Position numbers and translations under genes: made by a program | Shown here: positions 25,531 to 34,841 of the stretch, piece by piece | Numbering within the stretch: the stretch's first letter is position 1 | How the letters are laid out: every line of letters begins with the position of its first letter | NCBI GenBank assembly: GCA_033064195.1 | Contig: JARBJD010000017.1 | Location: 124,001-188,000 of the forward strand | Origin: Blattamonas nauphoetae | Lineage: Eukaryota > Preaxostyla > Oxymonadida | Direction: 5' to 3' | Length of the DNA: 64,000 nt | Notes under the pieces: generated by a model | What the model was told of the DNA's origin: nothing | Seen by the model: the letters and a program-made list of their open reading frames with translations, nothing else | Database searches by the model: none

Positions 25531-25860
25531 ATGGCGCCTTCCAGAATTCTCACCCACAAGATGGAGGAAGATGAGAGGAGGGAGATGGAGGAGAAGCAAG
25601 CAGAGGACGTGGGAACCCCGAAAGCGGAGGAGAGTGCGCGAGAGGAACGACAGGAGGAAGAATAGAAGACTGAAGAAGGAAAGGAGGACACACCACAAGA
25701 AGGCGTGGTTCAGGAACGATCCATGACTGTTGATGAAACACCAGCGGAGAGCGAGGCCGATACCGCGAAACAAGAAGAAGGAGAGCACGTTAAACAGCCA
25801 GAAGGGTTCGGATATGACAGTGAGGAAACGGAAGACGGCGAGGAGGGAGGAGTGTCCTGA
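25531..25860 (+). pseudogene. acidic low-complexity ORF broken by one in-frame TAG
   Basis: From ATG 25531 the frame codes for a Glu/Lys-rich chain (THKMEEDERREMEEKQ..), meets TAG at 25663 after 44 codons, and continues open for 65 more acidic codons (DETPAESEADTAKQEE, GYDSEETEDGEE) to TGA at 25858. Composition is the same on both sides of the TAG, which suggests one former reading frame. TAG is a normal stop elsewhere in this window, so recoding is not the simplest reading. No start context or homologue is known. It may be a gene fragment that lost function, or low-complexity sequence that was never a gene. Confidence 0.4.
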
Positions 25861-25950
25861 ACATAGTGGATATTTATTTGGTGCATGGGCACCGCAACCC
25901 GATTCCATTTGATGATTTAACACGTTTTTTCGTCTTATTCTCCATTTCAC
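25854..25950 (+). repeat. 97-bp dispersed repeat, copy 2
   Basis: Partner of 20050..20147, about 93% identical by eye. The stem GGTGC-ATGG-GCACC is kept. The frame used by the ATG9 C-terminus in copy 1 (SGYLFGAWAPQPDS) is also open here and ends at the same TGA. The copy lies 83 nt upstream of the kinase start; copy 1 lies 105 nt upstream of the exportin-7 start. Confidence 0.8.
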
Positions 25951-26032
25951 CATCTTGATTGAAGAAAACCCACATCATTTTTTTCGGACTCAGCATCGTT
26001 GAATCTAGTTTCGATATCGCTTCCTTCTTTTC

Positions 26033-28656
26033 ATGGAAGGAAAAATTTCTGCTAGTTAGTACTTTTTTGATATTGATTTCACTCATATCATCCAGAGGAT
26101 TTCGAATTCTTAGATGAAATTGGTCATGGAGCCTATGGCACCGTGTACAAGGCTCGTTTCAAAGGAGATATCCGTCATCTGATGAATTATCGACAAGAGA
26201 ACGCTGCAGAATATTTTTCACACCGGTCGACCACGCGACAGCCAATCTTTGTTGTGAAACGAATTCCATTCCAACAACAATCGAAAACTCATGATAAATC
26301 GAGAATTATGAGAGAAGCTAATACAATGTTAAAACTTTGCCATCCATCTTTAATTCACTGCTACGCAGCTTTCTCTGACAATCAATATCTGTACATCGTA
26401 ATGGAAATGGCAGAAGAAGGAAACTTAGACACGTTTATCAAACAAAAAAAGGCACATGGGGCCGTTCTAACAAGGCAAGAGTTCGTTAGGATCGCTTGGG
26501 AACTCTGTGAAGGAGTCAATTATCTCCACAGCCACAATATTGTTCATCGAGATTTGAAATCTACCAATATCCTGCTCTCTCGCAATAGATCAGTCAAAAT
26601 TGCAGACTTTGGCTCATCACGATTGATTCATTCTGAAGACGAATTGATGAACACACATGTTGGAACGCCACTGTACATGGCTCCTGAAATCATCCTCCGC
26701 AAGCCATACTCCACCAAAGCAGATATGTGGTCTCTTGGATGCCTTCTCTATCTTCTTGCTACCCTTCGGCATCCATTTCAAAGCAAAGATTTTCTCGGAT
26801 TGTACTTTTCTGTTCTTCACGACAGACCCAAACCAATCACGCCTTCTGAAACAGTTCCTCCTTCAATCGCCACTGTCATTATGCTTCTTTTCTCACAAAA
26901 TCCCCTTCAGAGACCAGACGCTGAACAAGCAATTCGGATAGCATTCCCGATGAATCTCCTTCGTGAAGTCGTCTCAAACGACACTCGACAACGGTACGAA
27001 AGAGGAACTCGTACTGGTGCGAGCCCTCCAACACTCACTCTCTCTTCGCATACGCCACCAGACACGTCAACAAACTCTGCCCATTCGAGTCGCCATCAGA
27101 CTCCGTCAAAAGCAGTCAGCAAACCTCCTCGCGAAGAGCCGCAGCTGAGTGCGAGAACACCAACACTTGCTCCCTCTCCACAGCCCGAAAAGGCACTTCC
27201 CGAGCAACAGGACAAGGTTCCTCCAAAGCAGACTCCGACACAGTTGAGTCTCTTCACAAACCCGTCTTCGTTCATCCAAATCACGCAAATCAAAACTCCG
27301 AAAGGTTTTGAGAGTGAAGAAAGAGACCCTGCCATCCAACGCCCTTTGACTGCATCCGCTTGGAAAGGACGGGAAGAGCGAGCTCGGAAAGAAGGATCAC
27401 GGTCAGTTGTCAGTGTGAAGAAGAAGGACACCAAAAACGAACTGCCAACATCGACAACTCAGAACCTGTCCACAAGCTCGCAACCAACACGTGGATGGTA
27501 CGACTCAACCCTTCAACAAAAACCAATCACTCCACATCCAGTTTCATCGTCTGCTCTCATCCTTCCGCCCACATCGTCCTCATCTGTCCAACCCAACCGT
27601 TGGATCCCAAACACACATCATCAGCAGTCAAATTCCAACCCTCGTCACACCTCCACGTTCTCTTGGACGAAAAACCAACCACACATTTCCAAACAAGCTG
27701 TTCCTCCGCTGTTATCTCCAAAGACGGCCCCCAACCTTCAAAGCTCCACAGCTGATTCCATTTCACCCAATCAAACACAGAAATCCTTGACTTCTCGGAA
27801 GACACGGTCACCATCTCCCGTCTCTCCATCTCTCCCATCATCGCATTCCAGACGTTCTCGCATCATCACCCCTCCCCGGAGACCACCATCCCGTCCAACA
27901 GCTGAATCAAATGAAGGAGTCCAGAATATCATACACGTCCGTAAGAAAGATCCGATCCCCGTTGAGCTGAATCAGCACAGTGATACAGAATCGGAATCCG
28001 ATTTGAATTCCCCATCAAGCAATCCTTCCAAACCCACCACACCAGTCGTCCCTCCCCTCCAAGCAGACTCCAAACCCTCTTCTCCTTCAATCAACCATCG
28101 GCAGCTAATCAGAAATACATCCAACCACACTCTTCCGATCCGCACGAGACAGGACAACTCATTGGTGACACGTCGTTCGACCAAAAGCATGATTAGTGTA
28201 CAAGGGTTTGAACGGATTGATGAAGGAAGTCGAAAAAAGCCAAATGTTCCTCTCGATTGGAAGGTGCATACTCCCACACAAAGTGTCGCCCACCACACAC
28301 CAGTCATCCATCAACGGCCACTCTCTGCCCAACGCTTTATGAGGCCACTGACAGCCTCGCCGTTTCTTGGGCGATCGCAACGCACATCATCACAACAAAA
28401 ACCAGACACCCCCGAGCCAAGTCCTATTCACGAGGAGGCCACTCCCCCGCCATTTCCACAGCCTGACAATCCTCCTCCCGAACAGGACAGTGTTGAAGCC
28501 AAACAGACAGCACCAGTACATCCAACTGCCAATCAGCGCAGGTTCAATATCGCCAAATTTCGGTCTCGGCCGACATCTGCGTTTGTTGCTCCACTCCGAA
28601 AACCGGCTGTGATATATTTGGCTGGCCAGCCGAATGTTGTGGCATCAGGTCAATGA
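26033..28656 (+). CDS. NEK-like Ser/Thr protein kinase with long disordered tail
   Basis: Exons 26033..26054 (22 nt, start MEGKISA) and 26096..28656, joined over a 41-nt intron; 860 residues. The tiny first exon is required because the kinase frame has no ATG before the glycine loop. Catalytic elements are all present: GHGAYGTVYKA, VVKRI lysine, HRDLKSTNI, DFGSS and GTPLYMAPEI, ending at about residue 290. The pattern of activation loop and MWSLGCLLYLL is closest to NEK-type kinases. An insert of about 25 residues separates the glycine loop from the catalytic Lys. The remaining 570 residues are Pro/Ser/Thr-rich and basic, with many SP/TP sites, and look disordered. Subfamily is inference. Confidence 0.85.
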
Positions 28657-28757
28657 GTTGACAGTTCTCTTTCTTTCGTCTTCATTTTCCTTAGTATTGT
28701 TTGATGCACACCCGATTTTCATAATTACTCCACTTTCGTCAAAACAAGAGTGAAATG

Positions 28758-31700
28758 TTAGAAAAACAAGAATCTTTTCTTTTTCGTTTGAGCAGCATTG
28801 ATCCTCTTGAGCTCATCGTCCGTGAACTGGAGCATCTTTGCCAAAACTTTCCGCATGTGCGGCTGTGAAAAGAATGATGGGACAAAGAGAAGCATACAGC
28901 AACATTGTCGTCATCCTCAAGAACTTTGATGATGACAGGCCTGATCGTGGCAATGTCTGTTGGGTTTTGTGAATCAACAGATGTGGTTGAGATAGGTGAT
29001 GGAGATGGTGTGGTGAGGAAAGGACTGGAAGGGGAAGAACTCAAAAAAGAAGTAGAAGAATGCAAGAATCCCTCGTTGGATGCTCCCGTGTTGTGCCACC
29101 CATCATGAACCTGTTCTGCACTGCCATGAGTCCTGCTGACTCTTCGACGGAGCTCCTCGATGACCTGCTCTTTCTCATGAACGACCTGCCGCCAACCCTC
29201 TTCAATCCTCTCCGTTTCCGCACGCCATTTTCTGTCATCTTCCTCCCGTTTTCGGGTTTCGTCTCGAACTTTCTTTTCTGTCATTTCCTTTTGGAGAGAG
29301 ACACTGCGAACCATCCCCCACACACTCCGAGCAGTCATGTTCGGGAGACAAACATCAATTCGAGATTCGTCAAGGACAGCTTCACACAGGATGTACTCTC
29401 CAAGAAGACTGAAGTGAAGATGGTCGGCGTGCGACTTGGCCATTCGGATGGAATCGAGGAGAGAGTTGAGGAGTCTGATGAGAGTACAAACATAAGACCG
29501 CATTTCTGACTCCCCAGAACTCACAGACTTGAAAGAAGAAAGAGAGGAGAACGACGCATATCGATCGTCGATGGCAGGAAGGGATGACACTGAACTCATC
29601 GTGGTTGAAGTTAGAGAGCTGTCCGTGTGTGTCTGATCTGGAGCTCCTTCTGGAGTCAACGAAGCCAGTGCAACTTCAAGCTCTTCAATTGATTTGTTGA
29701 TTCGCCGTTCTGCTTGGTCCAGAGAGAGGCAGATCAATCCGTATTCTTTTTGACATTCGGTCAGAAGTTCATTCCCCGAATTGAGGCTTGGCTTTCCTTC
29801 CGATTTCTCTTTTTCGATGAGCTCTTTTGTCAGATTCAGCTGCCCATGGAGTGTCGATGGATCATTCTCACCGACAGTCTTCGTGTGGTGATCCTTCACG
29901 GCCTTCTGTTGGATTTTGTCCGATGATGTGTTTGGAGAGTGCTGTGATGTGTCACTGTTTACGGAGACTTTGCTTTCGAGTTCCCTCCTGAGTTGGTCGA
30001 CAAGGCCTCGCCATTCCTTTTCTTGATCGATCATCTGAGCTTGAAGGTCATTCAACATCCCGTTGTAGAAAAGTTGCAAGACAGGAACTGTTCGCAATGA
30101 ATTGACAAGCTCTCGAGTTGCGTCGTCGATGTCCGAGGTGATGTCGGACCCCTCTGGGAGGGGGGAACTGTGCTGAGTGTTTTGTGTGGTGTGCCAGACC
30201 GGGAGGACAGTGATTCCTTCATCGTCTTCTTCGGCAACTTCTCCAAACAAAACATTTTTCCGGCTCTCCAAAATGGGATTATGGATGATTTGTGACTTTT
30301 CTGATATTCTAAAATCATCTCCGTCTTCATCTTTCTCATCAAAGAACCATCCATTTCCATCGAGTGGATCATCAGTGTCTGGGTTGGGGACGGACGGACT
30401 AGGATCTGCTCCGTTCTTCATCCTGTGAATCTCCCGCAGACAAACGAGAAGCTCTTTTTCACTCAAACAGATTAAGCTTCGCTCGAGGATGGAATCAGAG
30501 GCATCTAAATCATCAGGCTGCGATGTGGATGTGTGGGTAACAGCCAACGTGCACCAGACGACGTGGGTTCGGAGGCTTTCATTTTGTTCTTCGGTTCGGT
30601 TGGCATCAACCTTCCAACTATTCGTCCAGAGTGCATGCTCGTCAACAGCAAATTTGTTGATGAGTTTAATCTGCTTAGCCCTGTAGATCATCTTCCAAGC
30701 ATTTCTCGACCACTTCACCTTCTGCTTTTGTGTGGTGAGGATGTTCCCTGCTCTTTCGTCGGAGTGTCGGATGATCCGGAGGCGCTTTGAAAGCCATGTG
30801 TCCATTCTTGCTTCGACAAGACTCATGTATTGTTCGAGAGCTTGTGCATGATGTCGCTTCGTGCGCGATTGCTGTTTTTCAGCAAGTAATCTGGCTTTTT
30901 CATCGTTTTCAAGTCGAGAGATCACAGCAAGATGTGATTCAATGGTGCGATCTTTATCTGCAAGTGTAGATTGCAGGACGTGAGTCTCCTTTTGAAGCGA
31001 TACCTCTTTCTCTTCCCATTCTCGTCGTTCTGATTCAAGTTTCTTCAGTTGATCCTTCTGATCCATAATTCTCTCGTTCGCTTTTCGCACAAGCTCTTGA
31101 AGTCTGTCTTGTTTTGTGTTGCCTTTCTGAATCTTCTCAGATAGATCAGAGATCTGCTCGGTTTTTGAAATGATTTCGTGTTTGAGATCTTCCAATGCCA
31201 TACAGAGTCTGTTTTCGTGCTGGTTGGATAACGAGATGAGGGTGTTCTTCTCCGTTCTTGATTGCTCCTGAATTTGAAGGAGTGACGCTTCTCTGTTTTG
31301 AAGATCTTCTTCCCTTCGTGTGAGGAGAGAGTCCCGCTCGGATAGTGTCTCCTCCTTCTTCAACACCTGCTCCCGGATCTTCTTCACTTCTTCGCTCTTC
31401 TCAATGATGGCAGCTTCTTGATTCCTCAGTTCATCTTCTCTCTTCACCAATCCCTCTTCCTGTTTTGTGAGTGTTTTTTCTTTTTCGACGGCAAACTCTC
31501 CTTTCCTTGCCAAATCAACTTCCTTCTCTTTAATCTCGTCTTCACGACGTTGAAGTTGAGTTTCTTTTTGTGTTGACTGCTCTTCTCTCTCATCCAGCAT
31601 CTCTGCCTTTTCTTTGAGCTCTTTGTCTCTCTTGTTCTGCAACTCTTCCATTTTTGTCAGGACCTCTTTCGTATTAGAGATCGATTCCTCCTCCTGCCTG

Positions 31701-33412
31701 AGTTTATCACATCGAACTTTGTGCTCATCCTCCAGACGTGTTAGTTCTGTGTCTCGTTCCAGTTTGAGCTTGACCTGCAGTTCATCCAGCTGTTCTTCTT
31801 TCAGGCGAAGCATTTCTTGGCGTTGCTGGAGGGCATCTGCTTCAACTTGTAATGCAGCTTCCTTGGTAAGATGAGTTTGTTCCTGTTGTGTGATCGTGTC
31901 TTCTCTTCTGTCCAACAATGCTGCACGATCCCTCAGTTGATCAGCATTGATCTTCAAAGTGTCAGGATCTTCATCATGCTGATCTCGAGTGAGTTCTTTC
32001 TGATTCCATTCAGTCTCTTTCTGGCCAATCGCTGATTCTTTCTCTTTCAGTTCTGTCTCTTTCTGGCCAATCGCTGATTCTTTCTCTTTCAGTTCGGTCT
32101 CTTTCTGGCCAATCGCTGATTCTTTCTCTTTCAGTTCGGTCTCTTTCTGGCCAATCGCTGATTCTTTCTCTTTCAGTTCGGTCTCTTTCTGGCCAATCGC
32201 TGATTCTTTCTCTTTCAGTTCGGTCTCTTTCTGGCCAATCGCTGATTCTTTCTCTTTCAGTTCGGTCTCTTTCTGGCCAATCGCTGATTCTTTCTCTTTC
32301 AGTTCGGTCTCTTTCTGGCCAATCGCTGATTCTTTCTCTTTCAGTTCGGTCTCTTTCTGGCCAATCGCTGATTCTTTCTCTTTCAGTTCGGTCTCTTTCT
32401 GGCCAATCGCTGATTCTTTCTCTTTCAGTTCTGTCTCCTTTTTGGTTAATTGTTGAAGCTCAGCTTTGGACGCATTTTCTTGTGCATGTTGATTCTCTTT
32501 TGTGACAGCAATGTAATTGGTGAACTCAGTCTGGAGAGAAACAAGTTGTTGCTCACTTTCAGCGAGTGTAGATTGGAGGATGTGAGTCTCCTTTTGAAGC
32601 GATACCTCTTTCTCTTCCCATTCTCGTCGTTCTGATTCAAGTTTCTTCAGTTGATCCTTTTGATCCATAATTCTCTCGTTGGCCTTTCGCACAAGCTCTT
32701 GAAGTCTGTCTTGTTTCGTGTTACTTTTAGTTAACTGTTCTTTCATATCAGCAATCACTGATACTAATCGCTGAGTTTCTACCAACTCGGATTCATCTGG
32801 TCGAAAGATGCTCAGCTGAAAAGACGTAAAATCGTCGAGAACAAACGAAATCTGTGATAAAATCTGATTCATTGTTGTACAGCATTGAGAAAACGCTTGA
32901 CATTCTTTCAAAAGTCTGCAAATCGAGTGAATCGTCATCTTTTTTCACAAAATTGTCCGTGAAAAGGAGGGTAAGCAGCGCATTGATGGAAAATGATGAG
33001 AGTTGAGTGGAGCGAATGAGAATCGAGTTTCCTGTGTTTAAGGCTTTCAAAAGGAAGGGAAGTGGGAGCAAGGTCTCGTTTGAAGACAGTTCATGAAATA
33101 ATTTGTGCAATAACTGACATGAATTGTCTGAGAGAGGAGGCTGAAATGAATATTGATTTATCGGTATAATTAGGAGAAAAATCACACATGAAAATCCGAC
33201 TTTGCGATCAAATCTGTGGTGGTAAGACTATGAAAAAGTGAAGATTCCGATTCTTCGCTTTGCTCCGAGAGTACAGAGCAAACAAACGAATGGAACGATT
33301 GGATGGAAATGTCACCTCCTTGGACACGAATAAATGCATAAATGAATTCGGTGTATCTGTTTGCTGGTTTCCCACGCAGATTTTCATGTATTGCTCTCCA
33401 GAATTCATCCAT
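28758..33412 (-). CDS. golgin-like coiled-coil protein with C-terminal GRIP-type domain
   Basis: Four exons: 33188..33412, 32847..33140, 28898..32815 and 28758..28862; introns 47, 31 and 35 nt, all phase 0; 1513 residues. GRIP golgins tether vesicles at the trans-Golgi through Arl1. The first 175 residues are globular and helical. A long Glu/Lys/Gln coiled coil follows, including ten 14-residue repeats (about 298-439). The last 50 residues (IIKVLEDDDNVAPHMRKVLA, then KMLQFTDDELKRI) match the GRIP pattern, and this block appears only after removing the final 35-nt intron, which strongly supports the model. The Tyr that most GRIP domains use to contact Arl1 is not visible in this copy. A start at 33475 in the same frame is possible. 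Confidence 0.75.
30965..31121 (-). repeat. copy B of an internal coding duplication in the golgin
   Basis: About 155 nt nearly identical to 32570..32723, same orientation, both encoding the block beginning NTKQDRLQELVRKANERI. Only a handful of base differences, so the duplication is recent or homogenised. Confidence 0.75.
32023..32442 (-). repeat. ten tandem 42-bp units in the golgin coding sequence
   Basis: Ten units of 42 bp, each coding KETELKEKESAIGQ. Inner units look identical; only the outermost ones carry ttctgtct instead of ttcggtct. Because 42 = 3 x 14, copy number changes keep the frame, and 14 residues is two heptads, so the coiled coil stays in register. Confidence 0.92.
32570..32723 (-). 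repeat. copy A of an internal coding duplication in the golgin
   Basis: Partner of 30965..31121; the two copies flank the 42-bp tandem array and about 1 kb of further coiled coil. Confidence 0.75.
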
Positions 33413-33780
33413 TCTCCAATGATGGGACTGTTGATAATAGAACAATTGTTTGCACAAAAAATGGTTTTGTATCATCAGAGTTCAACAAAAAATAAAACAG
33501 GATATTCCATGAGATTGTAGTGAGACAAAAAAATGAAGATGGAATTTGTCCATGGCAAAGTCATCATGAAACTGTTTCATGATATCATAAATGAGAAAAA
33601 ATGATTACAAATGTATCAGTAAGCCAATCGAGAAGTTCATTCTTGGGTATCAGTGACAGGATGAAGGCGAAAGATCATGTTTCGTTTCGACGAGGACAGA
33701 ACAAATTATAAGTCCTCTTATCGTAATCAAATGGGGTAGTGGAGGAACTGCAATGTTTTGAGAAAAGCCAAAGAGAGAGA
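33413..33780. other. intergenic spacer with a 21-bp palindrome
   Basis: 368 nt between the golgin start and the micro-gene stop. AT-rich. The only structure noticed is a perfect palindrome at 33563..33583 (arms atcatgaaac and gtttcatgat around one base). No gene seen, unless the golgin starts at 33475. Confidence 0.5.
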
Positions 33781-34052
33781 TCACCCATCTGGCATTGATA
33801 ACTCGACCAAAATCTGGTTAATCTGTCTACGCAAATTATCTTCATCACGATAATGCTTCATAACTAAATCGTGAAAGTCTTTGATCTTTTTCCATATTAT
33901 CAATGAAAAAAAGAGTAAACCTGGGAGTCAGTGCTTGATTTTGACTCACCGAGCTTCTCCTCAAGAAGTTTGTGTATTTTCCTTTGATTCGCAATTGCAT
34001 GTTCAAAGGGATTCTTTGTGTGATGTTTGGACTGAACTGACTGTGTTGTCAT
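33781..34052 (-). CDS. micro-gene B, 78-residue helical protein, paralogue of micro-gene A
   Basis: Exons 33921..34052 and 33781..33885, split by a 35-nt phase-0 intron (GTTTACTC..AAAAAG). The start ATG at 34052 gives MTTQSVQSKHHTKNPF. The second exon encodes 34 residues (IKDFHDLVMKHYRDEDNLRR then QINQILVELSMPDG). This second exon aligns with that of the neighbouring gene at 16 of 34 positions, including F.D....H...ED.LR.QI..IL..L...DG at the very C-terminus. No known family is recognised. The protein is too short and charged to be an enzyme; a small helical adaptor or complex subunit is plausible but unproven. Confidence 0.6.
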
Positions 34053-34435
34053 TGGATTGTGAAAAAAGGAGAAAAAATGTTGATTTTGGTTTGGATCTGA
34101 GAGATGACCAAAATTGTGAAGTGATAATCGGCATATAGAATGATAAAGTCAATGGAAAGCTGATGATGGAAAATGTTGAAATCAGGAATCGTGGATTGGT
34201 CCGTTGAGTCGACGAGGTCGCCCAGGAAAAGAGGGAGATCTCGGTCGATAATTGATAAAAAAACGATAAGAATGTCTTTTAAAGAACTGAAATAGTTGAG
34301 CAATACGAACGCGGTCGACGATATATTTGAATAGTTTGTTTCATCAGTGCCAATCTGCCTGACCATCATCATCTCCATGATTCATGATAATGAGTGATGA
34401 TTGTAATAGTTAATCGGGTCATTGATGTTTTCGAT
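34053..34435. other. spacer between the two micro-genes
   Basis: 383 nt. A minus-strand open frame (34049..34378) crosses it but shows no resemblance to either micro-gene, and its stop overlaps the start codon of micro-gene B, so it is treated as chance. No other feature seen. Confidence 0.4.
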
Positions 34436-34716
34436 TCATCCATCGGTTCCGGCGAGTTGAAGGAGGATTTCGCAAATTTGACATCGAAGTTTATCTTCTT
34501 CTTCGGTATGCTGTTTTATCGTGTCTGCAAACGAGTTTATAAGATTCTAAAAATCAGGATGTGTTCATAAATGAAAGAGACATTGATGGCTTTAAGGATT
34601 TCGTTGTCATTGGCAAAGGATTGGGTAAGTTCGTGAACAATGACTTTAAATCGATAATCAATCATAACATATGGGTTTTCTTGCTTTGCCCTAATGGGGA
34701 CACTGCGTAATGCCAT
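34436..34716 (-). CDS. micro-gene A, 81-residue helical protein, paralogue of micro-gene B
   Basis: Exons 34582..34716 and 34436..34546 with a 35-nt phase-0 intron (GTCTCTTTC..TTTTAG), the same length, phase and relative position as in micro-gene B. The first exon (MALRSVPIRAKQENPY, then IDYRFKVIVHELTQSF) differs between the genes, while the second exon (INSFADTIKQHTEEEDKLR then CQICEILLQLAGTDG) is clearly homologous. Both proteins end in Asp-Gly. Conserved intron plus conserved C-terminus argues for a tandem duplication of a real gene. The function is unknown. Confidence 0.62.
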
Positions 34717-34841
34717 TCTCTCACAACAGATAAAGGAGTTGACAGTGTCAAAAAATGAAATTATGGGCTTAAAAATAAAAAAGAAGAACGAGGCTGAAAT
34801 GACAATGAAACAAACAGACACAAAACTACCGCCTGGTATTG

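Larger units (their letters stand above)
25365..26032. other. intergenic region with a decayed acidic ORF and repeat copy 2
   Basis: 668 nt between the unknown gene and the kinase. It contains the interrupted acidic ORF 25531..25860 and the 97-bp repeat 25854..25950, both listed separately. The rest is AT-rich with no feature seen. Confidence 0.5.

Noticed and set aside
25663-25665. Non-standard genetic code with TAG read as Gln
   Set aside because: TAG terminates the P-type ATPase, the Cdc25-like gene and the LRMDA-like gene at the positions expected for those families.
32023-32442. CRISPR-like array
   Set aside because: The 42-bp units are contiguous with no variable spacers and are translated in frame inside a coiled-coil exon.
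34049-34378. Minus-strand 109-codon ORF between the micro-genes as a third paralogue
   Set aside because: It does not resemble either micro-gene, and its stop overlaps the start of micro-gene B; probably a chance frame.
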